A DNA stretch of 64,000 nucleotides from Emergomyces orientalis (taxonomy: Eukaryota; Ascomycota; Eurotiomycetes; Onygenales; Ajellomycetaceae), in contig MOWL01000002.1 in NCBI GenBank assembly GCA_002110485.1, positions 620,001 through 684,000 on the forward strand. The letters are read 5' to 3'. The position numbers and the translations under genes are program-made. Shown in pieces: positions 31,091 to 44,396 of this stretch. Below the pieces are notes generated by a model, which was not told where the DNA came from, made no database searches, and saw only the letters and a program-made list of their open reading frames with translations. Position 1 is the first letter of the stretch; each line of letters opens with the position of its first letter.

Positions 31091-33160
31091 TCATGAAAGT
31101 CTGCCTTCCAAACTACGGGTCGCTTCGAAGACTTTCCCAGGATTCAACAACCAGTGGGGATCAAGGGATCGCTTAATACTGCGCATAACGTCGATGGTGT
31201 CCGGTCCGACTTCTTTGAGAAGTGACTTCTTTTTGCCAAGGCCAACACCGTGCTCACCCTAATGTAGTGAGTATTGATAAGTGGGTGATCGGAATATTAA
31301 GAAATCCATAATGGTAAAACTGGGGTTGGGAGCAAAGTAAAAAAGTTGAAATGATCCGAAAACTTACTGTACAAGAGCCGTCCATTTCCAAGGCAAGATT
31401 AACCATGTCATACACGCTCTTCTCCACTTTCGCCCGCTGGACAGGATCGTTTTTGTTATACAGGATACTTTCGTGGAAGTTACCATCACCAATGTGACCA
31501 AGTATGCTAGCAAAGAGGCCTAGCTCGTCCATGTCCTTCTTTGACGATTCTAGTTGTGTTTTTTAAAGTCAGTGACTGTCCATATGTTTCGTTTCGTTTC
31601 GTTTCTTCTCTTTTCTTTTGTTTAAAACAAAAGGTCAGACCCAGGTCTACACTTACCGATGATATCTGGAAGCCTAGAAAGGGGCACTGCAACGTCCGTG
31701 GACCAGATGTCATCTCCCTCTTTTCGAAGCGCCATCATGCTCCAGAGTGACTGTTTGCGTGCAGACCACAGCTCCTGAGCTTCCTGGTCATCTTTTGCGA
31801 ATACAAAAGAACTGCTGTTATTGTTCCTCGCAATTGACTTGGTCGCTTTGATGTTATCGGCCACGCCAGCGGGGGATCCCGAAAACTTGAAGAAAAGCGT
31901 GGGGACCTCTTTCCATACCCGGTTGGTACCTCCAGCGCCATTAATAACTTTCATCTGCACCTCGTCGAGGATCTCCATGCATTGAACGGGGACACCAGCG
32001 CGGATGACCCTCATGGCGGCAGAGGCGGCGTCACGTATGGTTGGGAACGTGGCTACCCCCACCCTCGTCTCTTCAGGTAAGACAGCAAGCTTTAGAGTTA
32101 TTTCTGTGACAATGCCTAGTGTCCCTTCAGATCCCACAAACATTCCGGTTAAATTGTATCCCGCGGCGCTCTTGCGTGGGCGCTTTCGAGTCTTAATAAC
32201 TCGCCCATCGGCCAGCACCACGGTCAGGTTGAGAACCCAGTCTTTCATAGTCCCATAACGAACGGCATTGGTGCCGCTACAATTCGTGCCAACCATGCCA
32301 CCAATCTTAGCAGATGGGCCAGGGTCGATGGGGAAGAAAAGACCCGTATGTTTAATTTCCTCATTTAACTGCATCCATTGAACAGAAGGTTGGACGACAA
32401 CGTCCATATCGTCCTCATGAAGCTCAATCACCTTATCCATATGGGCAAAGTCGATACTCATGCCTCCGTGGGGTGCTGAGAAGTTCCCCTCAAGGCTACT
32501 GCCTCCCGAAAAGGGAATCATGGGCATTCGGTATTTGTTGCATATTTTGGCGATCTGGGATACCTCCTGAGTGTTTTTGGGGTAGGCTACGGCGACAGGT
32601 AATTGTTCGCAGTTGATTGATGACCATTCTGAATAACCATGGAGATGCAAGTCCTCATCGTCCGTACTGATCGCATCCTGTCCTAGCAATACTCGTAGTT
32701 CGGCAATTGCCTACCAGCACCCACAACACCAGGTTAGTTTGCGGACATTTATATTTAGGTGTACATATCAACACCGTATATAGGTACAATTTGTAATGTA
32801 GTATTGTGTTTGACATATCTGTTACTTGAAAGGAATTGTGCTTGCTTTTTCCAAGTCCTTCGTCGTCCCATACTTTGGGGTATCATCCTTACGGCCAAAA
32901 AGCGATGAAATGCCGGGCACCGAATCGCCGACTCCAATCGCATACCCGAAACCACCAGCAATGGTGGCTAGGACGAGAGCTTGACCAGTCTTGAAGGTAA
33001 ATGAATTTGGAGCTGTTTTTTGCGATTGAGAACCAGATGCATTGGTACTATTCCATCGACAAGAAACGTTTGGTGGGCGCTGCTGAAGGCATCGTGCGCG
33101 GCTTTGATATCCCACCCCTCGCCGGCTAATGCTTCCGGCAATTCGGCCGAAGGGTTTCAT
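31091..33160 (-). CDS. DLD1: D-lactate dehydrogenase (cytochrome), mitochondrial
   Basis: Four exons: 33160-32846, 32710-31657, 31549-31368, 31258-31091; 572 aa, stop TGA. Flavoenzyme oxidising D-lactate to pyruvate with cytochrome c as acceptor in the mitochondrial inner membrane/intermembrane space. An Arg/Ser-rich presequence and a hydrophobic segment (ALVLATIAGGFGYAIGVGD, about residue 60-80) precede the FAD-binding PCMH domain (PMIPFSGGSSLEGNFSAP, IDPGPSAKIGGMVGTNCSG, SAAGYNLTGMFVGSEGTLG). The C-terminal FAD-oxidase domain has ILGHIGDGNFH and GEHGVGLGKK and ends WLLNPGKVFE. Intron 1 appears to be GC-AG, since only the GCAAGC donor keeps the LEK-AIAELR frame. Complete and typical. Confidence 0.9.
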
Positions 33161-34190
33161 GGCGGTTTGTTTCGGTGAGGGTTTATTTGATCAGATATTA
33201 TTGCAACAGAAACAGAAACAAATCAATTAAGCCATTGAGTAGGATAGGGATGGTGAAGAATGAATATAGGCCAGTTTGGAAGCCGCTCAGTCGCGAATTG
33301 AACTTGTGGCACCAATAAGCTAGCTGACAACAGCGCAAGTTCGAATTTAATTGCTTTTTTTCGGTTGATCTTGTCAGGCCTAAAACGGGCAGTTCTTAGT
33401 GCCATGGTGCAATTCTCTTTTCCCCTGACCCGTTGCCCCGCCCATTTGCAATAATATGCATCGGCCGAGATGTATGTCAATATATTAGTCAATATACCCT
33501 TTTGTGGTTCAAATGGTGTCGCTAATACGGCTGAGTTATCCATACCAACGCCACCGAGTACTTTGCTGGGTGAACGAGAATATATGCAGCACCAGCTATT
33601 TGTGGGCTGTGTTTGGTTACGCAGATGATGACTTCTAAACACGCAAATCCCAGTCCTGGCAGTTCAGGTTGCAAGAAGTTGCGACAATAACCGAGAAACC
33701 CCCTTACAAAATGCAGATACCCCATCTTTCTGAACCCCTGTTGATCAAGAAATACTAACTGTGAGTTTCAGGAGGGAAATTAATTGACTGTTGAATATCT
33801 ACATGCCTTCACCCACTGCGTCTTTGGCAGGCAGATACAGGATTTAAGGGTAGTTACTTCACACTGCAAAGACTCACATGTCAGATAAGCATATTTTCGA
33901 ACTATTAAAATTCCATTCTGATAATAATGAATGCGAGACGTTTCATTCGTTGTGGTTAGTAATTGGTTCACGAAGAATGAACTAAAGCATTCTCGCTATT
34001 CTGCTCGCTAACGACGAATTCTTGAAGTGGACCGTTTCAAGTCTTGGAAATAATGAGGGGAAGAAGCCGGTTGGGAGGGCAACGACATCATATTCATGAC
34101 TCAAAAGGAATAGAGATTTTCTGAGAAATGAAGATTTGGAATCGTGCCTTGTACAATACATACCCAGGCGATTAAGGAGCTCGTCACCCT
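33161..34190. other. spacer upstream of D-lactate dehydrogenase
   Basis: Contains the promoter/leader of the minus-strand gene; no other gene seen. Confidence 0.4.
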
Positions 34191-34199
34191 TACCACAGT

Positions 34200-37100
34200 G
34201 ACTGTTAATTCCTGCTTGAACCCACGATGCTGGAAAGGTTGTCTCAGGAGGTGGACCACATTGTTACCGCGCAGTATATGGTTTCACTCAAGGGGTGTTC
34301 GGCATTCGCCTCTCTGCACGCCCATGGAGGAATCGGAATATACGTACACATACATGTACAGTACATTCAGAGCTTTGCAGAGCCATTGTGATATGGTTTA
34401 TCTTGTGCCAGTGAAGTCGAGCAAAATGTCGATGTCAGACCTCTTGTTGACTACTACTCCTTTGCTACTAGGGCTCGTACGATATCCTCCAGCAAGAGAC
34501 CTGTGTTACTACAACGCTTCGGTCCTGAGCGGTTTATTGACCATGTCAGATGAGTAGCCTAGCATCGATTGTGATTGATGGGTATCAGGTGACCATATGC
34601 GTTCGAGATATTTGGCTCTCTTCGTGCGATTTGAAAGGCTGGATCTTAATCCTACTGCTCGTAGCACGCAGTAGAATGAGATGTTCTAATTTGTGGAATG
34701 ATAAAAGTCTGTCTCAAAGCATTCCGGGATGCTATTTTGCAACAGCAACTGGCTACCCTTGACGATCTACTTGAAAAGCGATTTTGCTGAAAAGCAGATC
34801 GGTTGAAGCCGAGAAAAGGATGACAAAGTAAAACATTGCCATATATCCATGAAAATTGGACTTGCAACTTACAGAGAATTGGACCAACTCGCCAAAGCAT
34901 TTGGAGATATGTGTGAAGATGCTGTCACATCCGTTCCCCGATTCATTTTTCCCGCCAGCTAGGCTATCTGCATTTGTCCTGGAATTGATTACAATCATGG
35001 TTCAGAGGCCATGTGCGGAGGCGGTTCTCCCCCTCTACCTGATTATGAGAGGGATAATTGGCAATCCCTAGGAGTCCTTGACTGGAGATACAATGGTGAG
35101 CTAGGATTTTGCATAATATGGACGATCATGCCGGAAACCTGCTTTGTTTAGCGACATCCGCACAGGTGGCTTCGGCTCAATGCATATTTGCTTCCGGACT
35201 GCCGGCGTGGCTTCAATCAAATTTGTCCTTTTTTTGATACCACTAGGGATTTAAAGACCCTTGCCCTGGTGGTTCTACATGCGATTATGACATACTCGGG
35301 ATGATCGAACTTCCCAGCTTACGACATATTAGTTGTTTGGAATTAGCCAATGAGGTTTGCGATTCTATACACCCTGCCCAAAAAGAGGAGTGGATTCACG
35401 ACAACGCAAAAACCGACAAACTATGCGAAAAGCTTCTTCAACTTGAGATGGATATTCGTATTCAGATGATGGAATGTCCTCTCGTTCTCTCCAAATTATC
35501 ATCTCAGCAGCTTAAATGTTTGCTTTTATAGGGACTTGTTTTGTAGGATCATTGCTTCCTTCGGAGATGCTCCCAAATGAGATAGGTTTGTGAAATTTCT
35601 AGCGATCTACTCCCCTTTCTAGTTGAAATAGTTTCAGTAAGTTAGCCGTATCTGTCAAATTGGATCAATTGGCTTATCATGTTTTTAGCAACGATTTAAC
35701 CAGCTGCAAGTGCTCGCTTATACTTGGTCATGCCGGCAAGCTTCATAAAAGCACAGTCAACATGAAAATGCCCTCGGATGCATGTTCAGCCAGGCCAATC
35801 CTCCTAGGAATGCTGCGTGCAGCTTAGATTCACGACCCACTGGGTCTCATATCATGTCTAGTCTCTTACCTCTGATATTTATGAGTGGTGGGAGCATCCT
35901 TCTCCTCTTAAGTTTAAGGTGTATAACAGAAGTTGCAAACCTGTCAACAATATTATTTGTCAAATAGCATTGGCAGACATTATTCATTGACTTTATATCA
36001 ACTTTGTTGTATTGGTTCTTGAAGTTTGTTTCAGATCAGAATCAAACATGCCAACCGAACTGTACCAAATGAGGACCTTGTCTTTTATGGTAGGATTAAT
36101 CAGAAGTCTCAATCACTTCAGTGAAAGAAGTGCTACCTTCTTGCTGAACTTTGCGGATGTTCATTTCACTAGCTATATGTTATCTCTGCAACCGGATTTG
36201 ATACATGAGAACTCAAGCCAAAAGTGGAGAGTGAATTTTGTGCAGACCCTTGCCCAGAATGCGCACCAATCCCAAGAAGTACTCATTGAGCAATTAGGGC
36301 GTATTTGTTATGATTTTGAATCTAGTTGTGGCACAGCTGGAAAGCCTCTTTGAGACGCCACGGCACTTCAAAAAAGAGTCACTGCAGGGCATGAACTTGC
36401 GAACACGATATGAATGAGATATGAAAACGGGATTATTAACGCGACATGAAAATTGTCAGCTCACGAAACGGATTGAAGTGGCTGAGGTTTGTAAGGGCTA
36501 CCTGGGTTTCCAATTTAACTACCAGGCAAGACTACCTAGGTACGAAACACCATCCGCGCTCGTGAAGCAAGCAGGAAACTCGCGGAGAAAAATGCCTGAG
36601 ACGCTGAACTCCAGCATATAGCCGCTCTCAGAGTAAAGGATGATACTAGCGACGAGTAACAGGGACGGATAATTGAAATTGTCACACAATTGGAGACCCC
36701 CCAGGCGACTACCAAAAAAAGCACTGAACCGGGAACTCAGCCAATAAATAAATATTTCTGTGGCATAGGAAGCTGAGTTTGACAATATCCGCGTGGAGAA
36801 AGAGACCGCCCGTTCAGCTCTTAGCGAGGCCCAAGGCCAGGCGAATCGTGAGTTGTTACGTATTTTCTTTGGCTTATTTCTAACGCCTACATTTAGTTTG
36901 GTGCTAGAAGAGGCCATATCGAAACCTTGGAGAAAAAAGCGGAGGTTAGGGGAGGGGCGTATGATAGGGATATAGCACAATTAAGGAAACAACAGGAGCT
37001 GGATTTACCCGGGCTGCATTCAGAAGTAAGACTTCTAGCAATATATATCTAGATAAATCCTGAGGTGCTAACTTCAAAATTTAGATGAACTCTACGAGAA

Positions 37101-37620
37101 GCGCTTATGATGTAGAAAATCACAAATTACAAACATCACTCCGGACAATGAAATCAAAGGCAGTGAAAATGAGAGTGTCAAAGTATGACCAAACTAAGGA
37201 TTTGAAGCAACATGTATGATCGAGTTTTTATATATCATTTCTAACCACCCTTTTTTATTCGAAAATCTAACATTAATAGCTTGGTAAACTGAAAGTGAAG
37301 CACCTGGCTAGGCACGGAAATTTGCCCAAGCCTAGGAATAAGTAATCGGCTAGGGGCAGCCTTTAAACTAGATCACACCCCTCTTGAGCAAAGAGCTGGG
37401 TCGACGTCGCGATCTTTAGAGCAAGAAAGAGAAGGGATCCAAACGATGACGCTAATGACGACGATACTGAAACCAGATTTACAATTGACGTCTCTCTCGC
37501 TCTAACCGGCTCTTTGAGCGCTGGGCCAAATCCAAGGCGTCCAAGAAGCCCAAAACACCTCTTACTCCTTTCACATGTGCCCGTGTCAACACAACAACAC
37601 GAAGGGCGGCAATAGCGTTG
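34200..37620 (+). pseudogene. decayed multi-exon gene, coiled-coil C-terminus
   Basis: A run of coding-like plus-strand pieces separated by stops and frame changes: 34230-34390 (MLERLSQEVDHIVTAQYMVS), 34422-34556 (EQNVDVRPLVDYYSF), about 34780-34830, 35000-35100 (PPLPDYERDNWQSLG), 35301-35531, 36012-36353 (SYMLSLQPDLIHENS, ...IEQLGRICYDFES), 36540-36720 (REASRKLAEKNA, QGRIIEIVTQLET), 36780-36860 (VEKETARSALSEAQGQANRE), about 36905-37030, 37083-37215, and an acidic tail 37420-37612. The later pieces are heptad-like. Single stops (for example TGA after KLAEKNA, TAA after DDTSDE) break it. Family not identified; a large coiled-coil regulator is my best guess. Confidence 0.45.
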
Positions 37621-37829
37621 GGAGAGCGAAAAGCGCGCGCTCAATGATGCGTAAAAGGCGACAGCCGTTATCTGAGACGGAGCGGAATAGCTTTACTGGG
37701 CGGGGTTTTCAAAACCCCTCGTTTTCGAGTGCGTTAGGCAACACAACCCATGGCTACGGCTGCTGATTATACGGACTCAGCAGGTCGTTGTTTGCAGCTC
37801 GATTTTACTGATAATGAAAATATACAATG

Positions 37830-38010
37830 CAAGCGGCGGGAAATTCATGCGCTCAACTTTGCTACCCGTGGACGCTCGTTTCGTTGTTTTGTGTCCTGGT
37901 AGATAATTGTTGGTTTGATAATGCTTTGATAGACTTTCCTTGAACATTGCCCTGTCTTCTTTGTATTTTTGATATTTTTTTTTTGTATTTCTATCCCCTT
38001 GATTAAATTG
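37830..38010 (-). pseudogene. LINE RT fragment
   Basis: The minus frame reads RKVYQSIIKPTIIY and then RPRVAKLSA, matching the LINE RT thumb pattern seen in LINE-C (RTIYNMVIRPAIAY ... IQNEC). Isolated, short and without other LINE sequence around it. Confidence 0.45.
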
Positions 38011-38765
38011 GGAGACGAATGCTCGGCATATCCAGTTTTACGTCCCATGAGTCTGCTTTTAAAAATCCTTTTGCGTCAACCGCCGCTTTCCATGTCTGAT
38101 GAAATTTGCTGCAGAAGATTGTGAGACTCTTACAAACACGATCGAGTCGCTGCACCACACTGCTTTGAGTTTTTACCACTACAACAAGAACGGGTTTTTT
38201 TTATAAAGAAAAAGCTCTCTTCCTTTCATTTTTCGCTCTTGCTTGAAGAATGGTTTAACTGGGGTGTCCGCAGATAGATGGATTGCCTACGCGTAGCTGC
38301 AGCAACCAAAATCATGTACGATAGATACATTTGTTTGCTCAACTGCTGGGAAATCTGTCATTTTAATCCATTTTCCAGCGATTAAGCGTCATATACGCAG
38401 CTAGGTGACTGCTCGCAACTTTCCGCGACAAAACAGACACACTATTTCGGCTTCGATTTTGGCAAGATTCCGCCAGTCATGACACCCGATAGGTAACACC
38501 GTATGCATACAAGTCCCTGGCAATAAAGGATTGCGGTATTCCCGGAATATAGAGAAAAGGAGTATATATATAACTCTGATTATATATACACTACTAGCCT
38601 CGCTCGTGTTTCTTTTAATCGCTTGGGCCTTTCTTCCATCCTTTCAGATATCAGATATATTCAGTTCCCACATCCCTCTCACTGTTATTGTTGAGTAACT
38701 TTGACCTCCCGGACTGTCATCCTCCAGCCCATTTCTAGGGTAGCATTGATGCTAGAAGAGGCTGC

Positions 38766-39591
38766 ATGGAGATGGAGACACTCAATGTAAGTATGCAAAT
38801 TTCCTTTTTATCTCCTATATAATGTTTCTGCATGCCTCTGCATGTCTCTGTGTGTCTCTGTTTCTTGGACAACAACAGTTACGCGGGTTCCTGCATGTGT
38901 GGAAAAGTGCAGCATCCATATATATACTAAGCATATTCAATTCTACCCCGAAAAGTCATATCATGGCCATGTCCCATTCAATCATGTCTCTGAAAGCTTT
39001 CTCCCAGATTCAACTTGCTAACACCATTCATCCCCATAGCAACATGCAACAGGAACAGCAACAGCAACCGCCCCCCGTAAACCGGGCACTAAGTCGAGAC
39101 ACAGGAGGAGCCGGGGAAGGGGAGATCATGGCAACGCAAGAATGCGGGAGGAGGCGGCGTACGAAAAGCTGATGAAGTGGAAGAAACGGGAGGCAGAGGA
39201 GCAGCAGCAGTACCAGCAGCAACAACAACAGCAGAATGGGCTGAGGTGGCAGCTGTTGCCGCGTAGTCAGGGTGGTCGCTGTCACCATCATCTCGTTCCG
39301 GCCAAGCCTCACATATCTGCCACAGCAACGACGACAGGACAACTCCCTCGATTAACACAACTGCGGACTGCTCAACCTCAACCGCAACCTTCTTCCTCCT
39401 CCTCCTCCTCTTCTCCTCCTATTTTGTCTTTCTCTTCTCATCAGCTTCTTTCTTCTTCCCATTCAGCAGCAGCAGGAGAAGCATCACTCCCAGCTTGCCC
39501 CGATTCAGGCATCTATGGTTGCTGTCAACCGAGGTATGTTATAGATCTTGTTCATTGGATTCTCGAATGCACCTCATATCAGTTCCGCTGA
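38766..39591 (+). CDS. hypothetical low-complexity protein
   Basis: Proposed exons 38766-38786 (MEMETLN) and 39040-39591, joined by a GTAAGT...CATAG intron of 253 bp that keeps frame; 190 aa. Basic N-terminus (RKPGTKSRHRRSRGRG), then a charged helix (MREEAAYEKLMKWKKREAEE), a Gln run, Pro/Gln and Ser runs. There is no known domain. The end is uncertain: a GTATGT donor at 39535 could splice out the last 18 codons. A pyrimidine-rich leader around 38640-38760 precedes the ATG. It could be spurious in spite of the good splice site. Confidence 0.45.
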
Positions 39592-39858
39592 TCACTAGTG
39601 AAGTGATATTCTTATTCCCAAATTCACCTTGATTTCACCTCCGTGCTCTTCTATCATTTTCATACTTCCAAAATAGCACCCGTGTTCTGTTAAAGGATTT
39701 AGATTGTATTCATTCCGAGAGAGGAGCGTCTACATATCAGGAACTTTAGCCAACGCCTACCATTGTGCCTTGAGTTAGGAAACGCGTTTAGCTCAAGGAG
39801 CTATCATTCTAACGCCAGGTCTTTGAACTACAGGCAGTCTACCGCTGTGCCATTAAAA

Positions 39859-42800
39859 ATGGCACAGTCAATTGGGCAAGGACTTGCCTCTCGATATGGT
39901 CGCAGACGGGGGATGAACAACTCTCCACCCGCAAAAGGATTCGGGGATAGGAACATTGATTTCAGGAACACAGCTCTTATCATTGGCGAGTGGGCATCGT
40001 GGGAGTCGGTTTCGGTATCATTGTCTCGCATCCCTAGAAGTACCAATACTTTCATGCTATGGAAATCATTTTCCGCTTACGGAAGTATCGATTATATTGA
40101 GATCTTCGAAAACGCCAGAGGGAGAAGAGAAGGGGAAGGGAGGATTAGATTTAAGTGTGTGAATAACTCAATTATGTCTCCCTCTTTTCTTTTTTTGCAT
40201 TCAATTGCTGATTTGAAATGTCTGGCAATACTTTTAGGCCTCCGCCACGAGATGCCTTTTGGACACAACGAAGGTACCTGTTGTCACTTGAAAACGATGA
40301 GTCCGTATCATTAGATATCCGTATGGACACCCAGAGACCTGTTTTGGAAATAGAGAGCCCTATTCAACCAGGGGTAAAATACCCGGCAACCATTGTAAGT
40401 TGATATCGGGTGAAATCGTTGAGTTCCCTCTAACCATTCGCAGGAATTGCATGCTCTGTCAGTGGATTTCGGATCGATGGTAGGGGATAGATCATTCCTC
40501 CAGTTAAGATCCCTTGTCTCGAATAGATCAGGGGCCGTTCGCCTGGTCTTAGACATTGCTCATCGGGAGTTGTGCATATATGCCAATGTCCCGAACCTCT
40601 CCGCGAAGGCCGACAATTCACGCCCTAACGCAAGACCCTATCGCTTTCGCATCCGGTTTTCGCAACTGACAAATATCTGGCAAACAAGGGGCTCACAAGA
40701 AGTCTCACTGGCGATCCCGTTAGATTCGCCAGCAATTTGCCATGAACAGATTACAGCTTTAGAAAATGAACACTTTCCTTCGAACGAAAATGTCTGGAAC
40801 TCGCAGGATACATGGTTCCGACAAACAGATATCGTTCATTATCCTGAGAAGATCGTTCGCACGCCGGTCGATCTGCGCAAACAGAAATCGTATATTAACT
40901 TTGGTAAGGGGTTTGTTACGGTACATTCTGGGTTTAATGTGTTGTACTAACCGGCCTTGTAGGACGCTGGACGACATTTCGACTTGGTTTCCACGAGAAG
41001 ACCATGCGCGACAGCAACAAGTTCCAGATTTTCAACAATGTCCTTAGGGACTTCAATGTCAATAATCAAGTGATTGATGACTTTCAAGTCGTGAAAAGAG
41101 CTGAACCTATCCCTACAGTTTGGAAATGGATTGATGCTCCCTCCACGCACAAATCAAGGCTCCTGTCATCCTTGGAAGATTTGGAAGAAGACGAGTATAC
41201 TCCCCTTCCCTTCACTGTTCGGTACCAGTTAGAGGTGTGCCTGTCCAATCAGTACCTCAATGAATACACAATCGATGAAACGTTTGTTCGTGGACTAGCT
41301 AAACTAGGCGAGAAGAAAGCGAAAGAGCTGCTCGAGCACGTCGCGATGAATAAGACTATTTATTACAATCCAATGGAGATATTCAACATACCTTTTCCCA
41401 ACGGAGCGACGAATGGTAGAATTCCGGAACATTGCTGTTACATGAGAAGTGCAGAGGTTACCCCTTCGACTATTTATTACGGCATCCCTTCTGTTGACAC
41501 CTCGAATCGTGTATTCCGTTATTATCGGGAGTATGCTGACCGCTTTCTCCGTGTCCGGTTCTGCGATGAGAAGTACTTAGGCAGGATATACTCCAATAAC
41601 AAGGGTAACAACTCGTGCATGAGGGAAGTCTACGCGCGGGTAATGCGGACGTTGCAGGATGGTATCGTTATAGGGGATAGACGCTATGAGTTCCTCGCAT
41701 TCGGCAACTCCCAGTTTCGGGAACATGGGGCGTACTTCTTTGCTTCGTTACCTCATCTCACAGCTGCCAATATTCGTGCTCGAATGGGTGATTTGAATGA
41801 TATCAAAATCGTTGCCAAATACGCAGCGCGCCTAGGGCAATGTTTTTCTACGACTCGCGCAGTTACTAGCTGCCCGGTACAAATAAAAGAGATTGAGGAT
41901 ATTGAGCGAAATGGTTACACCTTCTCAGACGGAGTTGGCCGTCTATCGCACTTTTTGACTCAAATAATCCAAAGTGACTTAGGCATTAAAACTCCGTCAG
42001 GTGAGCCACCGTCAGTCTTTCAATTTCGGCTTGGTGGCTGTAAAGGCATTCTCTCAGTTTCTCCAGATGCTCATCTACTGGAACTGCATATCCGAAAGAG
42101 CCAATACAAGTTCGCGGCTGCCCATAACGGATTGGAAATAATCCGGCATTCTCATTTCTCTTTCGCAACTCTAAACCGCCAACTCATTCTCGTTTTGTCT
42201 TCCTTAGGTGTTCCCGACGAAGTATTTATTGGCAAGCTCCACATGATGCTGGCCAATTTAGAGCGGGCCATGACCAACGAGGAGCAGGCTGTTCATCTTT
42301 TGCAAACATATGTTGATCCGAACCAGATGACGTTGGTTCTTGCGGATATGGTACGTGACGGGTTTCACAAATCACGAGAGCCATTTATCTCCTCCCTCCT
42401 TGAACTATGGCGTACTTGGCAAATAAAATACCTCAAGGAAAAGGCCAAAATTGCGATCGATAAGGGAGCCTACCTTTTGGGTTGCGTCGATGAGACTAAA
42501 ACCCTGAAAGGATACTTTCGCAGTGCCCGACCAGCACAAGACGCAACTTATGAGGAAAAGGTGGAATGCCTGCCCGAAATATTTGTTCGAGTTTGGCGGC
42601 ACGATGAGGGTCACTATAGTGTTATTAAAGGTCTCTGCATTCTCGCCCGAAATCCGTCACTCCATCCAGGAGATATACGCGTTGTCAAAGCGGTTGATGT
42701 GCCTGAGCTGCATTATCTCAGAGACGTTGTCGTGCTACCACAGACTGGGGATCGAGATGTCCCGAGTATGTGTTCTGGGGGTGACCTGGATGGCGATGAC

Positions 42801-44396
42801 TATGTTGTCATCTGGGACCAGGACATGCTTCCGGGGGACTGGTTTCACGCACCGATGGACTATTCCGCACCGAAGCCCGTGGTTCTGGATCGCGACGTCA
42901 CTGTTGACGATATCACCAAGTTCTATGTCAACTATATGCAGAACGACCGCCTTCCCCAAATTGCTCATGCACACCTGGCTTTGGCGGACTTTCATGAAGA
43001 GGGGGTTAAAAACGAGAAATGCGTACAGCTCGCAGCTTTGCATTCCGCAGCGGTTGATTACAACAAATCAGGAATACCGGCTCATATGACCCGGGACTTG
43101 AAGCCTAGGAAATGGCCCCATTTCATGGAAAAAAAATTGAGGAATAAAAACGCGGAGTACATTTCTCCAAAAATCCTCGGCAAGTTGTACGACATCGCGA
43201 GTCGCATCGACATCCACTTGAAGTCCAAATTTTTATCTCTTGGGGAAATATCGCAGTTCGACGAGCGGATCCTAAATTCAGAGATTCAGGTTGACGACGC
43301 GCTATTGGACTTTGCAACTGAACTCAAAACGCAATATGATGCGGATATGCGGCGAATCATGGCCCAGCACGAGATCGAAACCGAATTTGAAGTTTGGTCA
43401 ACTTTCGTATTAAGTCATTCGGAAATGACTAAAGATTATAAATTCCATGAAGACATTGGTCGCATATCATCGGCCCTGCGCGAGAAGTTCCGCATCCTTT
43501 GTCACGAAAAAGCCGGGGGGGAGCAGTTTAAACATCTCGCGCCTCTTGCTGTTGCGATGTATAAAGTGACCAGCAGTCAAATGCAGGCGGCTATGGCTGC
43601 ACACTCTGCTATCGTAATCGATGATTCACAAAGGGAGGATAAAGAGTTACCCCTCATCAGTTTCCCCTGGGTACTCCATCCAATTCTCGGTACGATCGCA
43701 AACGAGCATTTTGACAATCCTGAGAGTCGCATAGGTTGTTCCACTCATATTCAGGTTGACATTCCACGCGGGCCCAAACCTAGGAAAATCTTCGGCAGTC
43801 TTCTCTCCCAAGACGTTGAAACTGCAGACGGCGTGAAGCATGCTGGCAATGTCTTGCAGCTCTTTGGAGATTCCAAAATCGACCCCTTCGACCGCCTGTG
43901 TGAAATGTTTGACACGCCCCGAAACCCCGCTCAACAAACGGACAATATACCCCTATCTTCTCCAAAAATCAATGGTCAGAAAGGTGAAGGTGCAAACTTG
44001 TTGCCTAATGTTAATGACGACGCCAGCACCCTGTCGGTTTCGACCCATTACCCAAACATTCATAGCATAATCACCATACCAGCACGAGAGCCACTCGTCC
44101 AGCACATCACGCCGCTCGCAGTGTCCCCTACTCTGAATTGGACGGATTATATGTCTGTTTCGCAAACATATTTCGCAAACTCCTGCTTAGCTGATACTCA
44201 ATGCGAAGTCAACGACTTGAAAATAGGAGATGCGAATAAACGGCGAACCGTCCCAAGAGCTAAAGAAGCAAATGGCTTAGTTACGGCGACTAGGGGTCTG
44301 GTTGAAGTGGAAGAAGAAGTGAACGAGATTATCGAGTTTGAAAAGGGTTTGCAGCCTTCAGCACTGGATGAGCTTGAGCAGCTTCTCGGGGGTTAA
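39859..44396 (+). CDS. RNA-dependent RNA polymerase (RNA silencing, QDE-1/RDP family)
   Basis: Four exons: 39859-40154, 40238-40394, 40444-40903, 40963-44396; 1448 aa, stop TAA. It makes double-stranded RNA for quelling or meiotic silencing, acting with Dicer and Argonaute. The N-terminal RRM-like region (WESVSVSLSRIPRSTNTFML, then IDYIEIFENARGRREGEGRI) leads into the fungal RdRP core: ...YTFSDGVGRLS, FQFRLGGCKGILSV, and the catalytic double-psi barrel motif CSGGDLDGDDYVVIWDQD (DxDGD intact) near residue 900. The C-terminal 250 residues are low in conservation. Phases agree at all three introns, and the lariat site GTACTAAC lies before exon 4. The start ATG at 39859 is the first plausible one; frame is open about 96 bp further upstream. 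Confidence 0.9.

Noticed and set aside
39770..39865. tRNA-like A-box (TGGCACAGCGG on the minus strand)
   Set aside because: The T-arm-like sequence follows too closely and no cloverleaf forms; it overlaps the start region of the RdRP gene.
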